Assembly (NCBI RefSeq): GCF_000740895.1
Contig: NC_025262.1
Location: 1-64,000, forward strand
Direction: 5' to 3'
Length of the DNA stretch: 64,000 bases
Source of the DNA: Theileria orientalis strain Shintoku
Lineage: Eukaryota; Apicomplexa; Aconoidasida; Piroplasmida; Theileriidae
The notes beneath the pieces were generated by a model that was given only the letters and a program-made list of their open reading frames with translations, was not told the DNA's origin and searched no databases. Positions within the stretch are counted from its first letter, which is position 1; each line of letters starts with the position of its first letter. The position numbers were made by a program, and so were the translations under genes. Positions 56,880 through 64,000 of this stretch are shown in pieces.

Positions 56880-59800
56880 ATGCCATCGTACTCTCAGAAG
56901 GGAAATTCCCTTTTCACTTCTCATTTGACCTTTTTTTTCTTAGGTCTGAGTTCAACCATTGTTTATCCCCTACTACACTTGGATTCTTTTCTGTTTTTGA
57001 GATTTCTCGGGATAACCATTTACGATGCTGAGAGCATATCCTTTCTCCTGAGGAGGCTAAACCTTTTTGTGGGACTGGCTACCTGTTCTATGTGTTTGTT
57101 GGTTGGGAAGACCGCGGACTACAGCAACTGGAGCTGGTTCCTGTTCGCCTCGTACTTTTTCACGTCCTTTTATGTTTATTCCTTATCGCACAATCTACTG
57201 TTTATAAACAGCATTTCAGTTCTGGCTGTGTTTTTTATTTCGCTATCCTCCCATGGTTTGCTTTCATCAACCATCAGGCTCATGTTTTCTAAAAACATTG
57301 GTTTTACCGACAATAATCCCTCGCTTAGGTTTTATATATTCACTTGTGGCTGTTTTAGCTCCAGCTTGGTGGTAAAACTTTTGATTAAGTTTAGCGCCGG
57401 CGACGTGTTCACGGACACTGACAACTACAACACTCTCAAGCTGTTTAACAGGCTATTTATTTCGTTTACTGTTATAGTACTTGTTACCTGTTTTCTCTTG
57501 TCGACTCTTAATCCGGCTGATGAGGAGTCCCCAAAAGTCAGTTCTAACAGCTTCAAGTCAACGTTTTCAGGGAATATATGGGTTTTTACCATTTGTTATT
57601 TCAGCTGGTCGCTCTCGCCCTTTATGAACAACTTGAGCTTGACGGTTATGCACTCTATAAAGCGGACGCAGCTCTTTCAGATGGAATACTATCAGTTCGT
57701 CACTTCTCTGATCGTTTCCGCCTTTATATACATAACTGACTACTTTGACGTCATTTCATTCAGGAGAAAGGGCTACATCTATAACTCACTATATAGATCG
57801 CTCTGCAGCATGATCAGATACAGGTCCAATAAACCTCTCACCCCTGGATCGAACACACATCAGGACGTCAGGGAGAACTTGGACAATCTGTCCACCGCGC
57901 TGAGCATAAGGCTGTTCAGAGACATTCAAGCCTGGCAGTCTCTTCCCTACGGGTTTTGGATAGAGTGGGAGGACTACGACAACTTTGACAACAACCGCAT
58001 GTTAAACGTGATGACGATGTACATGACGGTCAACAACATTTTGAACGAGGACCCGTTCGACCTTGAGGAGTACTATCACCTGGGATGCACCCACAAGACC
58101 CATCCAGTTGAGCATTTTAAGACACTGAAGGACCACAAATACACGCTTATATGGCTGGCCTGTTCATACGTGAATTACTGCAACAATTTAATCTGTCGGC
58201 TCAACGACATATTCAAGTGCGGAGACGGAGACACTAAGTGTTGCCTAGAAGCCTTCAAAGACGATAAGATTAAATGCTTAAAGGACGGCTGTAAAATTGA
58301 GAATTTTATCTGCCAGGACGAGTGCTGTTGCAACAAAAGCACCTGCGAAGTTCTTAAAACTTACATCAGAGGCGCACTCTCTGGCTGCGTGGAGGATTGC
58401 AACGCCCTGCTCTATGACATTAACGCTTCACAGGAACTTTCCGACTCCTCGGTTGCCAACTACGATGACCTGATGCGAGCTCTGCGCGCCTTTGAGGGCT
58501 TTTTAATGCGATTTCTCGTAAGCCTGCTCTACGGAAGGCTGATCGACGAGTACCTGGCGATCCACTCGTACATGAAGCCATTTTGTTTGAAACTAAGCGC
58601 CGAATTGAAGAAGTTTGCCGACTACTGCGGCTGTAAAATGCAGTGTTTGGACACCAAGTCTAGCAAGGGCAAAAAGTGCTGCTGCGGAATGTATAACAAG
58701 ATGGTGGAGGCAGTGTGTAGGCTCCACGCCTGGCAGAAGAAGGCCTGCGACATCATGAAGGGCTCGAGCATTGATAGTCTCATCGACACCATGCCCCCGA
58801 TCTCTTTGTCGAGATCAGTTTTCCTGCTGGCCTCATTTTTCCACGACTTTATGATCTCCGAGCTTCTGTATGAGAAGGCGACTTGCAAATGTGCTGGAAC
58901 CGGAGAAAAGGATGAAAAAGGAGATAAGACAAAAAACGAAGAAAAACCTCGAACTGAAGGAAACAATGGAGGCAGACAAACTCCGGTAAATGGATCAAAC
59001 ACGGGATCTGAAACAAACACAAGAAGTGGACTAACGACCGAAAACGGAAAAACGACTGAGCAAGGAGAAAAGAAGGAAGATAAGTGCTGTTGCATCGGCG
59101 GCCTTTCTTGCTACTGCTGCAGGTACAACTCCAGAGTTGACGATATCATGAATCTTCTGCTATCGGCTCTCAACCGCCTGACTGACTGCGACTCGATCCT
59201 GGCCCACGTGATATCTGTGTTCTCGAGTTTTAGTTCGTTCAGACACCCTGCCAACTTCCGAGAGGCCGTGTACCCGGTGAAGGGGATCTCGCCGTTCGAC
59301 TTTTACGATGCCAAGGACAGGGGCAATGGCAAGGACAACGTGCTGTTTGTTTTTTCGAGCATTTACACAAACTTCAACGAGTTGATGTCCACCATTTCTC
59401 TCCCGGGGCACTTCGGATTGGGGTCCTCTTGCACGTGCTCCCAAAACGAGTCGGGGCTGTGCCCCTGTCTCAGGGAGCTGATTTCAACGATTAAGGAAGT
59501 TTGCACCATGATAAGTAAAATTTCCTCTGAAATCGGCCCAGTGGTTTCAACGGTGTATTACATAACGAACTACCCTAGGGTGCAAAAGTACCTCAAAAGA
59601 CTTTTGTGCTCCTCTAATAAGTTGAGGTGTCTGGCAGGGTCAGTCAAAAAATGTTCAGGCGGCGATTCAAAGTGTTGTGGAAGCACCCCAAATGTCTGCG
59701 AGTTTGTTTTTAAACTGGCCGATTCATTGACACACACGTTTCAGCTCTTGGAAAAAGTGTACGAACAGTCTGAGTCGAGCATAAAGGCGATGGACTGTTT

Positions 59801-61532
59801 ACACACTCAGTTCTCGGATCTGAACAAAGAAAATGAGAAGCTCTACAAGTCCATACGCGGAACCAGGATGGGCCTGTTGACTGAGCCGAGCAACCTGTTT
59901 TCTAAGCTGATAACGTACTACAAGAAGACGATCATCGGGCGCGTTCCCGACTACAAGAGGTGGGAGTTTTACATGTTCATCACGTTCACCTTCTCCTGCC
60001 TCGTGCTCATTTACCTCGCCCGCCTTTTGCCGTACCTAAGGAACGTCCCAAATGAGAAGAAGTTCAAGTACCTGATCATTCTGTACTCGCTGATGACCGC
60101 CTACTACTTTAACTCTTCCTTCGGCTTCATGTCCTCCTTCGGCGAGGACAGCAGCTACTACATCAACCTGGCGATTATCCTGGGCATGATTCTGTCGATT
60201 ATCTACTCGTGGCTGACGCAGTGGTTCACCTATCGCATGCTGCTGTTCGAGCAGTTTGTCGACCTCTACTCGAGGTTCAGGCTCCTTTTCCCCGGGTCAA
60301 ACTACTCGCACTCCCCGAGCCTGTTTTGGTGGGTCGAGGGCTTCGTGTCCTTCATCAGGATGGACATGCTCTCGATGTTTTACTTCGTCACGCTCGCCAA
60401 GACCTCGGACAAGTACAGTCCCTACAGCTTCGGGTTCAGTATGCAGCTGAACGTCGAGTACGACCTCGTGGAGTCCGACCCTCACATCTTCACCGAGGAG
60501 GAGTGCATGAGGAACATTAAGAAGTCGGTTTTCGAGACTCAGTACACTGAGCTTTTCAACCTGCTCGACTACCGGTCGTTTTACCACGTCTACGAGACCG
60601 ACTACTCCTTTATGAGGCAGCCGTCCCCCAACAAGACCGCCTATCCCTTCGACCTGCTCTACCACGGCTGGTCGATGGGATACACGGTCAGTGAAATGTC
60701 TGACCGTCTCTACCATTTGAGGGAGTTGGCTCTCAAGGCCATCGAGAAACGGGTGCAGGAGGAGGCAATTGAGAGCAACTACGACATCACCTCGATCACG
60801 AAGCTGAAGATCTTCTTCGAGTTTCAGCACGAGTGCCTGCTTGAGGCTCCCAAGCTCGCCGTGAAGGACTCCTTCAGGAAGAACCACAGCTTCCTCTCCC
60901 TCCAGTCTCGCAAGCTCGTAAAGCTGTACGAGAAGCTGTACCAGGACCAGTGGCTCGCGTACTTCCAGGACCGTAACTCCGCTGACCAGAGCCGGGACTC
61001 GAAGCCCCCGCCCAAGGAAATGAGCGCCGTCGAGCTTCTCGAGTACTTCGACAGCTGGCGCAGGGTCAAGATGCGCAACTGCGACATGCGGTACGGCCGC
61101 AATGACGTCTGCAAGGTCGCCGTCAGCCGGACCTGCAGCGAGTTTGAGAAGCTCGCGTACCGGCCCGTCGAGTCCCACCAGATAATCAGCGACTACTCGA
61201 AGCTCGTCGCCACCTCGTTCACTCTCAAGGACATTCCCAAGAGCTTCGAGGTCATCAAGTACCTCTCCCGGCCCACTCGCGACAACGAGAACCGCCAGGT
61301 TCGCCCCGTGCTTGACAAGATTGCGAAGCTGATCCGTCGCCACTCCTTCGGGGTCCGCTCCTCCATCCTCATGGACTTTATTTCCGTCTGCAAGAACATC
61401 GAGTTTGAGAACACCATGGCTCACAGGGTCTACAACATCGACAAGTTCCTCATTGGCGAGTGGATTCGCTGGCAGGGTCTGCACATCTCCGGGGATCTTG
61501 TAACTCTCCTCGTGGAGTTCCTACTATCCTAA
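56880..61532 (+). CDS. Polytopic membrane protein with large Cys-rich insert (1550 aa)
   Basis: ATG at 56880. About eight hydrophobic helices lie in residues 14-290 (for example LFISFTVIVLVTCFLLSTL at about 188-207), with GKTADYSN between helices 2 and 3. A soluble part at about 290-1020 follows, with repeated Cys clusters: CGDGDTKCC (about 446), CQDECCCNKSTC (about 478), CGCKMQC and KKCCCG (about 582-600), CKC (about 668), CCCIGG..CYCC (about 736-745), CTCS..CPC (about 851), KKCSGGDSKCC (about 924). Three more helices lie at about 1028-1112, a weaker one near 1160, and a charged C-terminal domain of about 400 residues ends the protein. 8+4 helices would fit a major-facilitator-like fold opened by a giant insert, but I do not recognise the family. 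The 3' third is clearly richer in G/C-ending codons than the 5' part. Confidence 0.85.
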   Translation: MPSYSQKGNSLFTSHLTFFFLGLSSTIVYPLLHLDSFLFLRFLGITIYDAESISFLLRRLNLFVGLATCSMCLLVGKTADYSNWSWFLFASYFFTSFYVYSLSHNLLFINSISVLAVFFISLSSHGLLSSTIRLMFSKNIGFTDNNPSLRFYIFTCGCFSSSLVVKLLIKFSAGDVFTDTDNYNTLKLFNRLFISFTVIVLVTCFLLSTLNPADEESPKVSSNSFKSTFSGNIWVFTICYFSWSLSPFMNNLSLTVMHSIKRTQLFQMEYYQFVTSLIVSAFIYITDYFDVISFRRKGYIYNSLYRSLCSMIRYRSNKPLTPGSNTHQDVRENLDNLSTALSIRLFRDIQAWQSLPYGFWIEWEDYDNFDNNRMLNVMTMYMTVNNILNEDPFDLEEYYHLGCTHKTHPVEHFKTLKDHKYTLIWLACSYVNYCNNLICRLNDIFKCGDGDTKCCLEAFKDDKIKCLKDGCKIENFICQDECCCNKSTCEVLKTYIRGALSGCVEDCNALLYDINASQELSDSSVANYDDLMRALRAFEGFLMRFLVSLLYGRLIDEYLAIHSYMKPFCLKLSAELKKFADYCGCKMQCLDTKSSKGKKCCCGMYNKMVEAVCRLHAWQKKACDIMKGSSIDSLIDTMPPISLSRSVFLLASFFHDFMISELLYEKATCKCAGTGEKDEKGDKTKNEEKPRTEGNNGGRQTPVNGSNTGSETNTRSGLTTENGKTTEQGEKKEDKCCCIGGLSCYCCRYNSRVDDIMNLLLSALNRLTDCDSILAHVISVFSSFSSFRHPANFREAVYPVKGISPFDFYDAKDRGNGKDNVLFVFSSIYTNFNELMSTISLPGHFGLGSSCTCSQNESGLCPCLRELISTIKEVCTMISKISSEIGPVVSTVYYITNYPRVQKYLKRLLCSSNKLRCLAGSVKKCSGGDSKCCGSTPNVCEFVFKLADSLTHTFQLLEKVYEQSESSIKAMDCLHTQFSDLNKENEKLYKSIRGTRMGLLTEPSNLFSKLITYYKKTIIGRVPDYKRWEFYMFITFTFSCLVLIYLARLLPYLRNVPNEKKFKYLIILYSLMTAYYFNSSFGFMSSFGEDSSYYINLAIILGMILSIIYSWLTQWFTYRMLLFEQFVDLYSRFRLLFPGSNYSHSPSLFWWVEGFVSFIRMDMLSMFYFVTLAKTSDKYSPYSFGFSMQLNVEYDLVESDPHIFTEEECMRNIKKSVFETQYTELFNLLDYRSFYHVYETDYSFMRQPSPNKTAYPFDLLYHGWSMGYTVSEMSDRLYHLRELALKAIEKRVQEEAIESNYDITSITKLKIFFEFQHECLLEAPKLAVKDSFRKNHSFLSLQSRKLVKLYEKLYQDQWLAYFQDRNSADQSRDSKPPPKEMSAVELLEYFDSWRRVKMRNCDMRYGRNDVCKVAVSRTCSEFEKLAYRPVESHQIISDYSKLVATSFTLKDIPKSFEVIKYLSRPTRDNENRQVRPVLDKIAKLIRRHSFGVRSSILMDFISVCKNIEFENTMAHRVYNIDKFLIGEWIRWQGLHISGDLVTLLVEFLLS

Positions 61533-61983
61533 ATTTCATTTTCAAATTCATTTCACACGATTACATATCACACATACACACATTTCTTGAGTATCGGCCG
61601 GAATGGCCTTCGGATCTGGTGCATCACAAATGAGGTAGAACGTAGATGTGTAAATCAACTAAACTGATAATGGAAGATCTTGGAAAATAAGAACACATTG
61701 AGCCATAATCGGCAAATTTTAGGGAAGTTTAGGAATCTAAAGTGATGAAAGTAATTTTTATGTAGATTCTAGATCGGACGCTAGAGTGGCGTAAACGGCC
61801 TCAAAATCAAGTAAAAATCGAGAGTGTAAAAATTTATTTAATGATCCTCTAATGTCACATTTAACATTGAAAATTGGTTGGTTATCCATGGAGATAATTC
61901 CGTTTGATTTGGCCATCTCCCCACTAGATAGACAAACTATGCACATTTAAAGAAGGATCGAATCCTTTAGTATCTATGTTTTT
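61533..61983. other. Intergenic region
   Basis: Spacer between two plus-strand genes. A 62-codon minus-strand frame occupies 61758-61946; otherwise nothing recognised. Confidence 0.55.
61758..61946 (-). CDS. Small hypothetical ORF (62 aa), doubtful
   Basis: ATG at 61946, stop at 61758. Starts MCIVCLSSGEMAKSNGIISM and has balanced composition without low complexity. It does not overlap a larger gene, and its start is only 37 bp from the divergent ATG at 61984. No domain recognised and no signal peptide. It may equally be 5' UTR sequence of the next gene. Confidence 0.25.
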   Translation of the reverse strand: MCIVCLSSGEMAKSNGIISMDNQPIFNVKCDIRGSLNKFLHSRFLLDFEAVYATLASDLEST

Positions 61984-64000
61984 ATGGCTTCAAAAATTCG
62001 GGGCCTTATCTTAATTGCGGCCAGTTATTGTTTAATTTCAGCTGCTATCGATCCTACAATTTTAGACATTTGTAATTATTCTGTCAATGATAGAAGAGTT
62101 TCTTGTAGACCCGAAAAGTATGGGTTGCTAAAATTTAGCCCTGATGAGGGCATAACTTTCAAGAGTGCCATTTATGGCCCTATTAATATTTGGGATGGAA
62201 GATCTTCTCAAAATTGGATTAAACTTCTCGAATTCGACACTTTCGATGCAATTCCTCAATTGGTGACCATTCATATTACCGATGGCGTAAACTTCGGAAC
62301 GCTGTATTATAAATGGGAAAAAGGTGCTTTTGTTATAATAAAAAGTGAAGCTAGCCTTCTTTACAGGACTGCACTTACTCAAAATGTTATAGTCGACAAC
62401 AGCGTGTACCTTGATCTTAAGAAGGAGCTGAATAGAGTCATCTTTGACTGTGAGGATAAGGAATACCACGGAGTAAAATTTTCGATCGTGTACCCAAAGA
62501 TCACCTACAACTTAGTTGGAGTTTTCTATGGGACGCAAATGGTGTTTAAGTCAGACAAAGTGTACAACGTGGTGGTTAAGAAGTTCAAAAACGTCCCCAG
62601 GCTAATCATGGTCAATTCCGATGACAGCAGCGACCTTCAGATGTTCGTCCTCAGGGAAAAGTGGGAACAGTGTGACAGTGCAGAGGCGCAAAAGTTCATC
62701 AAGAAAATTATCGATTATGAAAGGGACCACCCTCCGATTGTGCAGACCTACGACGAGGTCGTTTACACGTCGCTCCAGTGTCCGCTCTACATACCTGAGA
62801 TGTACAGCGAACAGAGGATAATATCGATGAGTCTGAACACCCTATGCCCAACCTACCCGATTTACTATTTTCCGGGCACCTCCCCCGATCCCAAAACGGT
62901 GTTTCTAGACCTGAACGATGTGACGCAAGAGTTCATAGAGGCGACGATGAGGCACGAGGACTTCGATATACTTCACGTGAGGTCGAAGAGCGGAATCAAG
63001 GTCTCATCGATAATAGAGTCTGGATGCCTTGTTTGGGAAAATGAGAGAGAGTACTCGATCAAGGAGCTCTTCGTGTACAAAAGGAACGAGCTCCCAGTGC
63101 TCATGAAGTTACACCTGTACAGATCTGGGGATAAAACCTTTTTCTTTTACAGAAGGTTCGGCAAGTTGTATCCCACTCCGAGGGAGGAGTTCCACAGGCT
63201 TTTCGCCAAGTGGAAGCGCGGAGACACCTACGACAAGACCATCGCATATTCACTCTACGGGTCAAACAACAAGTTTCTGTTCAAGGAGATCCACGACGTC
63301 AACGATGGAGTGTACAACCTATCTGTGTACCCTCACGAGATGTTCGAGCTCGTCAGGATAGTCAACGGAGCGAATGAACTCATCAGGCCCAACGATGAAA
63401 GGTGGCCAACATTCACAGTCACACTTTTCGACTCCACACACAAGATATTATCACTTAACTACATAAAAAACGACGTCGTCGACATAAAATTTTACAAATG
63501 CACTAGCTATTTCACTGAAATTGAGCAGAAGATGCAGCAAAACCTGTTTCACCAATACAAATCACAAATACACACACAATCGGAAGTTTTCTTCGATTTA
63601 GCGAAGACGAACATACCCAAATATAACAACTTGACGGAAAAGGCCAGTGAGCTCATACCATTGAGTGGCTTCTATGTGAAAATGATCGTACACGGCGATT
63701 TCGTGTTATGGAAATCGTACAAGGCCAGATGCACGGCGGTGATGGCCCTTAAAACAGAAACCCTGAACATGATTAAGCTAAAGATTCTTGACGAAAATAG
63801 GACCTCTGAGTTGTACTTTAGAGTACTCAAAGACAAATTTCTCAGGCTTGAAATGGACGAATATAATTTTATTAAAAGAAAGGCTGTTGAGAACATTAGG
63901 TATCCGGAGGCAAAGGCGATTATAGAGAGGTCAAACGTGTACAGGGTGCCGATTAACAACTACAACCCCTTTGATGCAGCCAGGCCCACGTCTTTCTCAG
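61984..64000 (+). CDS. Secreted protein with divergent FAINT-like domains, 3' end beyond window
   Basis: My own translation from the ATG at 61984 stays open to the last base (672 codons). An in-frame stop at 61948 lies upstream, and this is the first ATG after it. The N-terminus MASKIRGLILIAASYCLISA is a signal peptide. About five ~110-130-residue units resemble FAINT domains: they open with ILDICN, VYLDLK, VFLDLN, IAYSLY and VFFDLA, and carry a (I/V)..W or VLW/LVW strand in the middle (INIWDG, CLVWEN, FVLWKS). Unlike the SVSPs there are no Gln/Pro or acidic linkers, and Cys residues are scattered through it. It reads away from the telomere. A non-SVSP secreted FAINT protein is the best description; the C-terminus is unknown. 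Confidence 0.85.
   Translation, partial: MASKIRGLILIAASYCLISAAIDPTILDICNYSVNDRRVSCRPEKYGLLKFSPDEGITFKSAIYGPINIWDGRSSQNWIKLLEFDTFDAIPQLVTIHITDGVNFGTLYYKWEKGAFVIIKSEASLLYRTALTQNVIVDNSVYLDLKKELNRVIFDCEDKEYHGVKFSIVYPKITYNLVGVFYGTQMVFKSDKVYNVVVKKFKNVPRLIMVNSDDSSDLQMFVLREKWEQCDSAEAQKFIKKIIDYERDHPPIVQTYDEVVYTSLQCPLYIPEMYSEQRIISMSLNTLCPTYPIYYFPGTSPDPKTVFLDLNDVTQEFIEATMRHEDFDILHVRSKSGIKVSSIIESGCLVWENEREYSIKELFVYKRNELPVLMKLHLYRSGDKTFFFYRRFGKLYPTPREEFHRLFAKWKRGDTYDKTIAYSLYGSNNKFLFKEIHDVNDGVYNLSVYPHEMFELVRIVNGANELIRPNDERWPTFTVTLFDSTHKILSLNYIKNDVVDIKFYKCTSYFTEIEQKMQQNLFHQYKSQIHTQSEVFFDLAKTNIPKYNNLTEKASELIPLSGFYVKMIVHGDFVLWKSYKARCTAVMALKTETLNMIKLKILDENRTSELYFRVLKDKFLRLEMDEYNFIKRKAVENIRYPEAKAIIERSNVYRVPINNYNPFDAARPTSFS

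Noticed and set aside
60297..61484. 395-codon minus-strand frame
   Set aside because: Antisense of the G/C-ending codon region of the membrane-protein gene; such codon bias removes antisense stops. Translation has no domain or targeting signal.

Overview
The window is the left end of a chromosome of a Theileria-type piroplasm (Apicomplexa). It opens with about 380 bp of CCCTAAA/CCCTAAAA telomere repeats, continues into telomere-associated tandem repeats, and then carries large, mostly single-exon genes. Many of these encode a signal peptide plus serial FAINT (DUF529, 'frequently associated in Theileria') domains. Six of them match the subtelomeric variable secreted protein (SVSP, also called SfiI-subtelomeric-fragment-related) family. 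A Theileria-type subtelomeric ABC transporter lies among them. By eye the base composition is less AT-rich than I would expect of T. parva or T. annulata, which would fit a T. orientalis-like species. That species call is inference.

Layout. 1-4424: telomere and non-coding subtelomeric repeats. 4425-6959 (+): secreted 844-residue protein with a coiled coil, one FAINT-like domain and a short LYPD/GWH motif. 8498-17947 (+): giant 3149-residue membrane-anchored or secreted protein. Its centre is an almost perfect tandem array of 18 units of 82 residues (some longer), built from the same LYPD...TGW motif, followed by four copies of a ~130-residue domain and a Pro-rich tail. 18281-18450: a stranded fragment of an SVSP gene. 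18868-23424 (-): ABCC-like transporter with one canonical and one degenerate ATP site. 25663-55084 (-): six SVSP genes, all read towards the telomere. 56880-61532 (+): polytopic membrane protein with a large Cys-rich insert. 61984 to the window end (+): a secreted FAINT-like protein cut by the window edge.

The six SVSP genes fall into two classes by signal peptide. Class A ends its signal in CYGKKF(I/V)DA(N/E)E: A1 25663-30948, A2 38088-41036, A3 51047-55084. Class B begins M(S/N/K)LCSI: B1 32269-37212, B2 42359-46678, B3 47553-50036. A1-B1 and A2-B2 form a tandem pair-duplication. The non-coding block between A and B (1037 bp) is almost identical in both pairs, with only two differences seen, although the flanking genes have diverged strongly. 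All three class-B genes have a CCCCCAT element at exactly the same distance upstream of the ATG.

Known family biology: SVSPs are secreted by the intracellular parasite and are thought to reach the host cell. The Q/P-rich, acidic or His-rich disordered linkers between FAINT domains are the fastest-changing parts. The giant repeat protein and its 844-residue relative form what looks like a separate telomere-proximal family that I do not recognise by name. No tRNA, rRNA, CRISPR array or transposon was seen.
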